Source of the DNA: DASXZH01 sp036502005
GTDB lineage: Bacteria; Armatimonadota; Fimbriimonadia; Fimbriimonadales; Fimbriimonadaceae
DNA length: 64,000 nucleotides
Reading direction: 5' to 3'
Assembly (NCBI GenBank): GCA_036502005.1
Contig: DASXZH010000003.1
Span: 1 to 64,000 of the forward strand
In this document: positions 52,901-61,061 of the stretch, one piece after another
How positions within the stretch are numbered: the first letter of the stretch is position 1
Layout: every line of letters begins with the position of its first letter
The notes under the pieces: model-generated
Seen by the model: the letters and a program-made list of their open reading frames with translations, nothing else
Told to the model about the DNA's origin: nothing
Databases searched by the model: none
Translations under genes and position numbers: made by a program

Positions 52901-53830
52901 TTGAAAGCACTTCTTTTCGATCATTTTGGCGGGCCCGAGGTTTATCATTTCGCAGATGCGCCGATGCCCGAACCCGGCGAAGGAGAAGTTCAGATCCAGC
53001 TAGATGGGGCGGGCGTAAATCCGGTGGACTGGAAAATAACGAAGGGGCTCTATCCGCCGAAAAAGGATATGAAATTCCCGGCCATTCCGCTAAGGGACTT
53101 TTCAGGAATCGTAACGAAGCTGGGCCCGAACGTCAAAGATATCGCCATTGGCGACGGCGTGTACGGCATTACCGATAAGGGAGCGGCAGCCGAATACACA
53201 GTCGCGCCAACATCGGCATTGGCCAAGAGGCCTCCATCGATGGATGCGGCCGATGCGGCCGTGATTCCCTTGGCCGGAATGACGGCCTGGCAAGCGTTGT
53301 TTGACCACGGCCATGTGGAGCAAGGGCAAAGAGTTCTTATCCACGCCGCCTCCGGCGGGGTTGGTACTTTCGCGATTCAGTTTGCAAAGTGGAAAGGCGC
53401 GTACGTGATCGGCACCGCCAGCGAGGAGAACTTCCACCTTCTGCGGGAGATTGGCGCGGATGAACTTATCGATTACAAGCAGCAGCAATTTCAAGACGTT
53501 GTGAGCGACGTGGATATGGTTCTGCACTCCATTAGCCCGGATCAACTCGATGCATCACTATCCGTTCTTAAACCTGGCGGACGACTGATCTGTATTAGTG
53601 CTCAACCCGATCAAGAAGCAGCCAAAGTGCAAGGCAAAACCGCCATGCGTTTTACGATGCAACCCAATCCGGATCAACTCCGCCAGTTTTCGGACCTTAT
53701 TGAGGACCTTAAACTAAGGCCGGTGATCGATACCGTCGTCCGATTTGACGATACAATTGAAGCCCTCAAGGAGGTTCAGGAGGGGCACGCGGTGGGGAAG
53801 ATCGGGGTTAGGATTAGAGCAACACTTTAG
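52901..53830 (+). CDS. Zinc-independent MDR NADPH quinone oxidoreductase-like protein
   Basis: A 309-residue medium-chain dehydrogenase/reductase: GroES-like N-terminus (KALLFDHFGGPEVYHFADAPMPEPGEGEVQIQL) then the NADPH-binding VLIHAASGGVGTFAIQFAKWKGAYVIG. It lacks the zinc ligands, as in quinone oxidoreductases. Start TTG 52901 with GGGAG upstream. Confidence 0.9.
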   Translation: MKALLFDHFGGPEVYHFADAPMPEPGEGEVQIQLDGAGVNPVDWKITKGLYPPKKDMKFPAIPLRDFSGIVTKLGPNVKDIAIGDGVYGITDKGAAAEYTVAPTSALAKRPPSMDAADAAVIPLAGMTAWQALFDHGHVEQGQRVLIHAASGGVGTFAIQFAKWKGAYVIGTASEENFHLLREIGADELIDYKQQQFQDVVSDVDMVLHSISPDQLDASLSVLKPGGRLICISAQPDQEAAKVQGKTAMRFTMQPNPDQLRQFSDLIEDLKLRPVIDTVVRFDDTIEALKEVQEGHAVGKIGVRIRATL

Positions 53831-54037
53831 GGTGGCTTCCAAAGCGTTTGATTCTTATGGTGTCGCTGGTCGCGACGGGCCCGCTTGCCACCCCCCAAAT
53901 GGATTTTTGATTTTTGAATGTCGATTCTCGATTGGGGATCCGGAATTTCGTCGCTTTATCCATCGTCCGAACGACGCAGGGCGACTTTACGCCCTCACAT
54001 ATAGGGGGCACCGGGATGGCGATTCGCGTTCGGTTGC
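53831..54037. repeat. Gene-free gap with an inverted stem and AAAATC-type words
   Basis: GGGTGGC (53830-53836) can pair with GCCACCC (53887-53893) around a GC-rich centre. GGATTTTTGATTTTTGAATG follows at 53903, the complement of the A-rich repeat at 241 and 4206. Confidence 0.55.
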
Positions 54038-54502
54038 TTAATCTCCGTGAACGGGAAATACCAAGAGCGTTCGGAGTTCTTCAGGAGGACCCTGCATATT
54101 ATTGTTCTCATAAAACTCGTAAATCGTGCCGCCTTCTGCAAAACGCTTCCCGCTATCCGTGAACCAATCCATGAATTTGCCCCAGCTAGCCGGTAAACCT
54201 TCGTAAGAGCCTACGTGCTCCGTAACCGCGCAAGTTTGTTCGGGGATATCGACTACTTTCACTGAAATATCGTTAACCAAGAAATAGGGATCTACGATAA
54301 AGCAGGCATCTGATCTTAACAAATCCTTGGAAGTCACATTCGGGTCGTCGTAAAAAATAGAAAGGCCTTTCCCGGGCGTAATATCGTTAATGTCTGCCCA
54401 TGCCATCAACCGCTGAAAAACGGCCCCAATGTCCCTGTAATCCCCCACATGTCGCATAGCGACAACCCTATGCGGTCCCAACTTTTTGATTTCGACTGTC
54501 AT
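54038..54502 (-). CDS. GyrI-like small-molecule-binding protein
   Basis: 154 residues of the GyrI/AraC-effector-binding (SOUL-type) fold: VEIKKLGPHRVVAMRHVGDYRDIG at the start, and FIVDPYFLVN, AVTEHVGSYEGLPASWGKFMDWF. ATG 54502 has GAGGGAA upstream and matches the family N-terminus; a 23-residue longer frame overlaps the esterase gene. May bind effectors or protect gyrase; exact role unknown. Confidence 0.85.
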   Translation of the reverse strand: MTVEIKKLGPHRVVAMRHVGDYRDIGAVFQRLMAWADINDITPGKGLSIFYDDPNVTSKDLLRSDACFIVDPYFLVNDISVKVVDIPEQTCAVTEHVGSYEGLPASWGKFMDWFTDSGKRFAEGGTIYEFYENNNMQGPPEELRTLLVFPVHGD

Positions 54503-54524
54503 TTTTCCCTCAATGGCTGAGACG

Positions 54525-55541
54525 TTAGTGGAACAGTCTTTGCTGGTTATCTGTTTTTGAAGGCTTATCATAGTCTTTCCAAACGTATTCCAGAGCTTCA
54601 GGAAGTGTCTGATTTACTACTCTGCCGTCCACGTGGCCGGCATCGTGAGCAAAAACAAACTGATAGTGGTAACGCTTGCCTCTCAATATATTTGCCATAC
54701 GAACGTTCGCAAGCACCCAGTTATGATAGGTGGATTCTGGATCTTTTGAGCGAAGGTCGTTTTCCCCAACTTCCATCCAGATTCGGAACGGTCTTCTTCC
54801 TGCTTGTGGGATCAAATGCTCGTGGTACTCCCAAGCCCCGTGGGGTGATACTGGGTTCAAAGGCGACTGCTGGTTTACGTATGTTCCGGAATAAGTGAGA
54901 ATCTTGCGATAGAGATCGGGGTGAAACCAGGCCATGGAAAAAGCGGCTGCCCCTCCGGAACTTCCGCCCATGGTCATCCTTCCGTTGGGGTTCTTTGTGA
55001 AAACGATGTTGTAGTCCTTTGCAACTTTGGGCAGAACTTCTTCTTCAATGAATTCTGCGTAGCGGCCGGAAACGGTGTCGTATTCCAGTCCCCGCTCACT
55101 CCCTTGGGCGTCGCCGCCACCTGAATCGAGCATGACGGCAACGATCGGCGGAAGTTTGTGATCGTTGATCATGTTGTCCAGAATCGTCGGCAGAATGTTT
55201 TTGCCCATGCTGTCCTGCGAAACGATGAGTCGGGCGGGGCTTCCCGGCTTGTATTGGCTGGGTACGTACACGGTCACGTTTCGGTGATAGGGAACAGTTC
55301 CCGGCTGCGTCTTGCTGATCCCTGGATAGATATGGCTATCGGCGGAGTCCATGGTGAAGTGATACACCTGACCCTTTGGAACCCCATCTCTTGGGGTCAG
55401 CTCCGGCGCGTTAGCGTAGGGGGGGGCGATCTGATAGTTGCCATCGGCCAAGTCGGCACCAAGCGGCTTATAGCTGGAAATATCGAAAGTTGGCGCTTGG
55501 ATGATTGTGCCTAGCAGGGCAAGGATTGAAAGTGGATGCAT
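54525..55541 (-). CDS. Secreted esterase (Esterase D/enterochelin-esterase family)
   Basis: 338 residues: signal peptide (MHPLSILALLGTIIQA), then an alpha/beta hydrolase with nucleophile GGSSGGAAAF, Asp in WMEVGENDLRS, and His in FAHDAGHVDG. Substrate probably a feruloyl, siderophore or sugar ester. Followed after 22 bp by the GyrI-like gene on the same strand. Confidence 0.88.
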   Translation of the reverse strand: MHPLSILALLGTIIQAPTFDISSYKPLGADLADGNYQIAPPYANAPELTPRDGVPKGQVYHFTMDSADSHIYPGISKTQPGTVPYHRNVTVYVPSQYKPGSPARLIVSQDSMGKNILPTILDNMINDHKLPPIVAVMLDSGGGDAQGSERGLEYDTVSGRYAEFIEEEVLPKVAKDYNIVFTKNPNGRMTMGGSSGGAAAFSMAWFHPDLYRKILTYSGTYVNQQSPLNPVSPHGAWEYHEHLIPQAGRRPFRIWMEVGENDLRSKDPESTYHNWVLANVRMANILRGKRYHYQFVFAHDAGHVDGRVVNQTLPEALEYVWKDYDKPSKTDNQQRLFH

Positions 55542-55577
55542 CTTGGTTAAGAATAGCCCACCAAGCGCTCTAACTAG

Positions 55578-56477
55578 CTACCCTTTGAACTTCTTCGGCA
55601 CACGCACTTTAAGCGCGGCGTGCTCGATGTGAAAATCGAGGGGTGTCTTAAAGGCGAGTTCGCCATCCATAACGACCGTCTGGTTTGGAATCGTGCTAAT
55701 CTTGCCACCCTTCGTGTCTTCGCTGTGTACAGTTTTAAGCACGCCCTGAAGCCCCGAAGGTAGAAGAAGTGCGTACTTGAGCAGATTTACCTTGGATCCT
55801 GCTTCAACGGCATACAAGAGGAGTTTGCCGCTGGTGATGCTGGCTGTCGGTGAAAGAGGCAAGGGGCCCGCGTGATAACGGCCATTGCCGATGACAACTT
55901 CCACCGCATCAATTTCGGTAACACCGTTTTCCGTTTCGATCTTTGATCGAAAGGGCTTCATTTCTTTAAGAGCGCGGCCCAAGGCGATAGCGTATACAAA
56001 CCGCCCAAATCTGCGCTTTAGAGGCACTGTGAGGGTCTTCGCAACCGTAGCCGTAATCCCGATCGTGACGACGTTCACGAACAACTTGCCGTTGCAAACC
56101 CCGACGTCTACTTCCGTGTCCTCGCCGTCCACGATGGCGTCTATTGCTGCATCGAGGTCCGTCGCGATGCCGAGATCGCGCGCGAAAGCATTGCCAGTGC
56201 CGAGTGGCAAAACCCCCATTCTGGTTTTTGTGTTGGCAAACACGTTGGCTGCGGCACTAAGGGTGCCGTCGCCGCCGCCAATGATGACGAGCTTGTTCTT
56301 GCCTATCTCTTCTTGAGCGCGGTTGATAAGATCCCCCGCCCTGCTATAGCCTTTTGCGAACTTTAGGTCGACGCCTTTTTCTTTAAGCTTCGTTTCGGCC
56401 TGCTCTAGCCACTCCTGCCCTTTAAGGGACTTGGTATTTATGAGGAGGACGGCCTCGCAGTCAGTGGGGTCTGGCAC
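55578..56477 (-). CDS. Diacylglycerol kinase family lipid kinase
   Basis: 299 residues, YegS/DagK type. VIIGGGDGTLSAAANVFA is the ATP-binding GGGDGT, LPLGTGNAFARDLGI the second loop, VDVGVCNGKLFVNVVTIG the third. It phosphorylates a lipid such as diacylglycerol or a polyprenyl-linked acceptor. GTG start 56477. 36 bp from the esterase gene end (55541). Confidence 0.9.
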   Translation of the reverse strand: MPDPTDCEAVLLINTKSLKGQEWLEQAETKLKEKGVDLKFAKGYSRAGDLINRAQEEIGKNKLVIIGGGDGTLSAAANVFANTKTRMGVLPLGTGNAFARDLGIATDLDAAIDAIVDGEDTEVDVGVCNGKLFVNVVTIGITATVAKTLTVPLKRRFGRFVYAIALGRALKEMKPFRSKIETENGVTEIDAVEVVIGNGRYHAGPLPLSPTASITSGKLLLYAVEAGSKVNLLKYALLLPSGLQGVLKTVHSEDTKGGKISTIPNQTVVMDGELAFKTPLDFHIEHAALKVRVPKKFKG

Positions 56478-56551
56478 TCATCTCTCTACGAACAGAATCA
56501 TGCATGTGCTTCATTGGGGAAGATGGAACTTAGAATGTAGAACTTGGAAAG

Positions 56552-56723
56552 AAGTAAACGGCAAACGGTAAACGGCCGGAAAAAGCATTTTCAGTAAATG
56601 GTACAAGGCTCGAAGGGGCTTAATCTTTATGCGCGTTAGTTTTTCGTCAACGGGACGGGTTTCCTCCCGGCCCTGCGCTACTCCCGCTCCGGCTGTTTAC
56701 TGTTTACCGGTATCCGTTTACTT
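56552..56723. repeat. GTAAACGG-type inverted repeat supplying the stop of the epimerase gene
   Basis: Left arm 56552-56579 (AAGTAAACGGCAAACGG, GTAAACGGCCGG) and right arm 56689-56723 (CCGGCTGTTTACTGTTTACC, TCCGTTTACTT) face each other. The TAA stop of the epimerase gene (56718-56720) lies within the right arm. Same GTAAAC wording as at 31775-32147. Confidence 0.8.
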
Positions 56724-57797
56724 CTTACTGACCCGATCCCCAATAACCTTCGCAATCTTCACAGCAGCGTCTCCATTGCCATAAAGATTGCCATGCGGTG
56801 GCCGCTGCCCAGACATCGATTCTCGTAATTGGCCAAGAATATCAGAACCCGGAATTGGCGGCGCGAGATGATTCCATTTCGATTCGACAAGTTCTACCCA
56901 CTCCGTTTCCTCGCGTAGCGTTACGCAGGGCACTTGGTAGAAATAAGCCTCTTTCTGTACGCCGCCGGAATCGGTCGCGATGAGGGCCGCGTTGCCTTCT
57001 AGAGTCACCATATCCAAATATCCCACCGGATCGATATAGATCAGGTTGTTGTAAGCATCTGGGATAGAAGGGCGCGTGCGCGGGTGAACCGGAAATACAA
57101 CCTTTTTGTTTTGTCCGAACTCGTCCAGCGCGTCTAGAATTCGTTTAAGTCTAGCCGGATCGTCGGTGTTTTCGGCCCGATGAACGGTGGCCAAAACGTA
57201 TCCACCGCGTTCCAAGCCCAAATCGCTTAATATCTTGGATTTCTGCTTTGCAATCTCGCCGAACTGCAGAGCGGCGTCGTACATCACGTCGCCAGTGAGA
57301 AACATGATGTCCTTGCTAACCCCCTCGCTCAGAAGATGCTTGTAGGCTGTTTCGGTGGGGGGAAAGAGCAGATCTGCCGCGTGGTCGGTGAGGATGCGGT
57401 TCACTTCCTCCGGCATTTTCTTGTTAAAGCTGCGTAAACCTGCTTCGACATGGGCCAACGGAATGTGGAGTTTCACCGCGGCAAGCGCGCCCGCCAGCGT
57501 GGAGTTGGTGTCACCGTAAACCAGCACCATCTTGGGTTTCGTTTTCAACAGGATCTCTTCGATCCCTTCAAGCATGCGGCCCGTTTGGGCTCCATGGTGG
57601 CCGGAGCCGATTCCAAGATTGTAATGCGGGCGGGGAATATTCAGTTCTTCAAAGAACACATCGGACATGTTCTCGTCGTAGTGCTGGCCGGTGTGAAGGA
57701 TCGCTTCAGAAAGCCCCTGCGCTTTAAAGGCCCGGGAAACCGGAGAAGCCTTTATGAACTGAGGGCGTGCCCCAACAATCGTCAGAACGTCGGCCAT
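56718..57797 (-). CDS. UDP-GlcNAc 2-epimerase family protein (WecB/WbpI type)
   Basis: 359 residues, non-hydrolysing epimerase fold: VLTIVGARPQFIKASPVSRA is the family start, HTGQHYDENMSDVFF follows, then AHVEAGLRSFNKKMPEEVNR and DSGGVQKEAYFYQVPCVTLR. WecB epimerises UDP-GlcNAc; WbpI its 2,3-diacetamido uronic acid. The two following upstream genes (aminotransferase and dehydrogenase-acetyltransferase) point to the latter use. AGGGG upstream of ATG 57797. Confidence 0.9.
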   Translation of the reverse strand: MADVLTIVGARPQFIKASPVSRAFKAQGLSEAILHTGQHYDENMSDVFFEELNIPRPHYNLGIGSGHHGAQTGRMLEGIEEILLKTKPKMVLVYGDTNSTLAGALAAVKLHIPLAHVEAGLRSFNKKMPEEVNRILTDHAADLLFPPTETAYKHLLSEGVSKDIMFLTGDVMYDAALQFGEIAKQKSKILSDLGLERGGYVLATVHRAENTDDPARLKRILDALDEFGQNKKVVFPVHPRTRPSIPDAYNNLIYIDPVGYLDMVTLEGNAALIATDSGGVQKEAYFYQVPCVTLREETEWVELVESKWNHLAPPIPGSDILGQLRESMSGQRPPHGNLYGNGDAAVKIAKVIGDRVSKK

Positions 57798-57811
57798 GGT
57801 TGCCCCTTAGT

Positions 57812-57851
57812 CGAAAATAAAGCTGCTTCGATCTTTCGAGCGAAGCAGCTT
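57812..57851 (-). terminator. Intrinsic terminator inside the wbp-like cluster
   Basis: On the minus strand, an 11-bp perfect stem AAGCTGCTTCG/CGAAGCAGCTT (57820-57830 and 57841-57851, 10-nt loop) is followed by TTTATTTTC. It lies after the aminotransferase and before the epimerase gene, so it may give partial read-through and lower epimerase expression. Confidence 0.7.
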
Positions 57852-57870
57852 AGGCGTGATTGAACGAACA

Positions 57871-58992
57871 TCAACTTCGGACGGCTTCTTTGATAGCTTC
57901 TGCGACCTGGGCAACCGTATTCTTTTCGATTTTGGGCCAGATCGGCAGACTAAGAACCTCGTGCGAACACATCTCGCAGTTAGGCATAGCGCTCTTTGGA
58001 AGCGAGTTGTAGATGGGAAGGTTGTCAAGGGAGACCGGATAGTACACGAAGGATGCGATTCCCTGCTCCTGCAGTTTCGCGTGTACAGCGTCTCTCTTTC
58101 CGTTCTTAATCCGAATGGTGAACTGATGGAAAACGTGGTTTGTGTAGCTGGCGATGTAGGGAGTAATGATCTGATCTTCGCCGGCCAGGAACTCGCCGTA
58201 CCATGCGGCAGCTTGACGTCGGCCCTCGTTCCACTCATCGATATGGGGAAGCTTTACGCGAAGGACGGCGGCCTGGATCTCATCCAGTCTTGAGTTGTAG
58301 CCGATCTCTTCGTTGAAGTATTTCTTCTTTGCTCCGTGAACGCGAAGCATGCCGACCGTTGCGGCAAGTTTGTCGTCGTTGGTCAGGTACATGCCACCGT
58401 CGCCAAACCCTCCGAGGTTTTTGGAAGGGAAGAACGAGAGCGCTCCAGCGTGGCCGATTGCGCCAACTTTTTTGCCCTTATATTCGGAGCCAAAAGCCTG
58501 GGCAACATCTTCAAGAACATGTAGGTTGTGCTTTTCTGCGATCGCCATAATGGCGTCCATATCGCAGGCATGGCCGTAAAGGTGAACAGGAATAATCGCC
58601 TTCGTGTTAGGGCCGATCTTGGCTTCGATCTGCTCGGGATCGAGGTTGAAAGTGTGGGGATCGATGTCGACAAAAATAGGAATCGCGCCGAAGTGGCTGA
58701 CGGCCTCACCGGTTGCAAAGAATGTGAAAGCGGTGGTGATTACCTCGTCGCCCGGCTTAAGCCCAATCGCGTGGCATCCAAGAACGAGCGCGTCCGTGCC
58801 GGAGTTCACGCCAAGGGCATGCTTCACTCCAAAGTAGGCGGCTGCCTCTTTTTCAAAAGTCTTTACATTGGGACCCATGATGAACATTCCGGAACGCATC
58901 ACGCCTTCTAAGGCGGTGGTGAGTTCTGCCCAAATAGATTGGATTTCGGGCTGGGTGTCAAGCAGGGGGATATTTTTCTTTTCGGTAATCAA
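57871..58992 (-). CDS. DegT/DnrJ/EryC1/StrS-type aminotransferase (WbpE-like)
   Basis: 373 residues. IPLLDTQPEIQSIWAEL is the typical start, GVNSGTDALVLGCHA the PLP loop, EDVAQAFGSEYKGKKVG the Asp-Gln pair, and Lys in LSFFPSKNLGGFGDGG the Schiff base. It transfers an amino group from glutamate to a keto sugar nucleotide. AGGAG and TTG start 58992; 30 bp after the dehydrogenase-acetyltransferase gene. Confidence 0.93.
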   Translation of the reverse strand: MITEKKNIPLLDTQPEIQSIWAELTTALEGVMRSGMFIMGPNVKTFEKEAAAYFGVKHALGVNSGTDALVLGCHAIGLKPGDEVITTAFTFFATGEAVSHFGAIPIFVDIDPHTFNLDPEQIEAKIGPNTKAIIPVHLYGHACDMDAIMAIAEKHNLHVLEDVAQAFGSEYKGKKVGAIGHAGALSFFPSKNLGGFGDGGMYLTNDDKLAATVGMLRVHGAKKKYFNEEIGYNSRLDEIQAAVLRVKLPHIDEWNEGRRQAAAWYGEFLAGEDQIITPYIASYTNHVFHQFTIRIKNGKRDAVHAKLQEQGIASFVYYPVSLDNLPIYNSLPKSAMPNCEMCSHEVLSLPIWPKIEKNTVAQVAEAIKEAVRS

Positions 58993-59022
58993 GTCTTTCT
59001 CCTATTGGAATGATCTTTTGGA

Positions 59023-60612
59023 TCAGCTAAGTCGCACGACTTCCTTATCGCTGACTTTCTGATATTTGTGGCCTTTGCTGTCTTCGACGACGTCCGACTT
59101 CGAAAAGTCGAGAATATCGCCAAACGCGCTCATCCAACCCATAGGCTTTGCCGGGTTGCCAGCCACGATGCAGTAAGCGGGAACGTCCTTCGTTACGACG
59201 GCTCCTGCTGCCACAAATGCGCATTCGTTCAGCGTAATTCCGCACACGATCGTTGCATTTGCACCGATGCTTGCGCCCCGTTTAACGAGCGTCTTCGCAT
59301 AGTCTGCACTGGTATTTCGCGGGAACTCGCTTCGCGGTGTTCTAACGTTGGTGAACACCATGCTCGGCCCACAGAAAACGTAATCTTCAAGTTCAACGCC
59401 CTCATAAATGGAGACGTTGTTTTGGATCTTCACCCCATTGCCAACGATGCCCTGGTTGGCCACAACAACGTTTTGGCCGATAACGCAGTTCTCACCGATT
59501 TTGGCTTTGCCAAGAACGTGGGAATAGTGCCAGACCTTGGTGCCTTTACCGATCTGGGCGCCTTCATCAATCACGGCCGTTTCGTGGGCGAAGAATTCCT
59601 TTTCCATTTTTGCGGGTTGCTTGCTTGGCCTGGGTGAGGCCTTTTCCAAAACTCTTAAAACTTCAATAGCGCTTTCAGCGCTGGTTAGCGGTTCGCGGCT
59701 CTCTTCGCAACAATCTAGGAAGTGCTGCATCTCAAGCTTTAGCGGCTCCGAAGCTCCACCAAATACGATTTCGCTGCCTTGGTCCACGTTGCCCAACTTC
59801 TCATCGATGCTCTTCTTAATGAGCCTCACGTTCTGTTCGACTTCATCGTAGACGAGCATGCCCTTGGAGCCGACAACCGTAAGCTGTCGCTTCAATTCTG
59901 GCCAAAGCCAGGAGTCATGAAGGTGGGCTTGGCTGCCGTTCGCAAACTTCATATGAAGGTGGAAGTCATCTTCCACTTCTTTTTGGATCGCACATTGGCC
60001 GACGGATACAACTTCGGTTGGCTTAGAACCGGCCAGGAATAGCAAAGCAGCGACATCGTGCACGCCCAAGCTCCAGAGCACGTTTTCAACGCTGCGAACC
60101 CGGCCAAGGTTTAGGCGCACTTGATGGAAACTGTGGACTTCGCCGATAAGGCCCTTTTCTATTGAATCTTTGATGAACTGCAGGGCTGGTTGGTAAAGCA
60201 GCAAATGGCCAACCATAAGCCGGCGATCTTGCTTGCGCGCTAATGCGACAAGCTCCTCCGCATGGGCGAGTTCTAGAACAAGCGGCTTTTCAACGAAAAC
60301 GTGCTTGCCCGCTTCTAGCAGCCTTTTGGCGATTTCAAAATGGGTTTCCGCCGGGGTTGCAACGCATGCCGCCTCGAAGTCGGTCGCGAGCAACTCATCG
60401 AGTGATGAGTATTGGGGGACATCGGGATAATCGGCGCTGAGCTTGGCGAGCAATTCGGGAGAAGATTCTACAACCGAATGCAAACGGCCAAGCTGATGCA
60501 GGGTCTTAACAATGTTCTTTCCCCAGTTTCCGCATCCGATCGTTGCTACTGTCATGGGTCTTGGATCGACCCGGTCCTCTGAGAACAGTTCCTTCCTGGT
60601 TAGCGTGTTCAT
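59023..60612 (-). CDS. Fused Gfo/Idh/MocA dehydrogenase and N-acetyltransferase (WbpB-WbpD-like)
   Basis: 529 residues. Residues 20-325 are an NAD(P)-dependent dehydrogenase of the Gfo/Idh/MocA type (TVATIGCGNWGKNIVKTL, HVFVEKPLVLE). After a short linker, 340-515 are a left-handed beta-helix acetyltransferase (IGENCVIGQNVVVANQ, FVAAGAVVTKDVPAYCIVAGNPAKPMG). In Pseudomonas and Bordetella these are separate (WbpB, WbpD) and act around the aminotransferase in making UDP-diacetamido uronic acids; here they are one chain. Start ATG 60612, with Met20 (60555) the alternative matching the usual N-terminus. Confidence 0.92.
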   Translation of the reverse strand: MNTLTRKELFSEDRVDPRPMTVATIGCGNWGKNIVKTLHQLGRLHSVVESSPELLAKLSADYPDVPQYSSLDELLATDFEAACVATPAETHFEIAKRLLEAGKHVFVEKPLVLELAHAEELVALARKQDRRLMVGHLLLYQPALQFIKDSIEKGLIGEVHSFHQVRLNLGRVRSVENVLWSLGVHDVAALLFLAGSKPTEVVSVGQCAIQKEVEDDFHLHMKFANGSQAHLHDSWLWPELKRQLTVVGSKGMLVYDEVEQNVRLIKKSIDEKLGNVDQGSEIVFGGASEPLKLEMQHFLDCCEESREPLTSAESAIEVLRVLEKASPRPSKQPAKMEKEFFAHETAVIDEGAQIGKGTKVWHYSHVLGKAKIGENCVIGQNVVVANQGIVGNGVKIQNNVSIYEGVELEDYVFCGPSMVFTNVRTPRSEFPRNTSADYAKTLVKRGASIGANATIVCGITLNECAFVAAGAVVTKDVPAYCIVAGNPAKPMGWMSAFGDILDFSKSDVVEDSKGHKYQKVSDKEVVRLS

Positions 60613-61061
60613 GGCTTTAATATTAATGCATTAGTGAGAGTTTTGTCTAACAATAAGTCAAATCGTTAAACAATATCTACAGAATAATCTCCCCCGAGCA
60701 TTCCCCGTAGATTGTACCTTGGCAGGCTAACGATTGAGCTAGGGGTAGGCCCAAGTTGCTGATTATGCGCTCGATCTGATTGAGTCTCTTTCAACAACCT
60801 AACTGCCCCTCATGGTGTACCGACTATTAAGGGACTGTAACCTGAATCCGCAAATTTGAATAGTCTTGATAAGTATATGTTTAAGCCGTAAAGCTATATA
60901 TTTAGGATTTATGGCTCCGCAAAATGCTCAAATTCTCACGCCACGTGATTAAGTTGGCTACACTTGTCAAGTAAACGTGATTTCGGAAATCTAGGTTGAA
61001 CTAAACGAGGATCAAGCCGTCATTTCAATATTGTCCGAGGCAACGCGAGTCGATTCAAATT
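60613..61061. other. Divergent intergenic region upstream of the wbp-like cluster and PSD1 gene
   Basis: 449 bp without a gene, relatively A+T-rich (TTAATATTAATGCATTAGTG near 60620). TTGACTTATT (minus strand, ending near 60662) may be a -35 but no matching -10 was found. No tRNA, repeat or terminator is recognised. Confidence 0.45.

Noticed and set aside
60720..60770. Possible tRNA-like words (GATTGAGCTAGGGG)
   Set aside because: No acceptor, anticodon or T-stem could be built around them.
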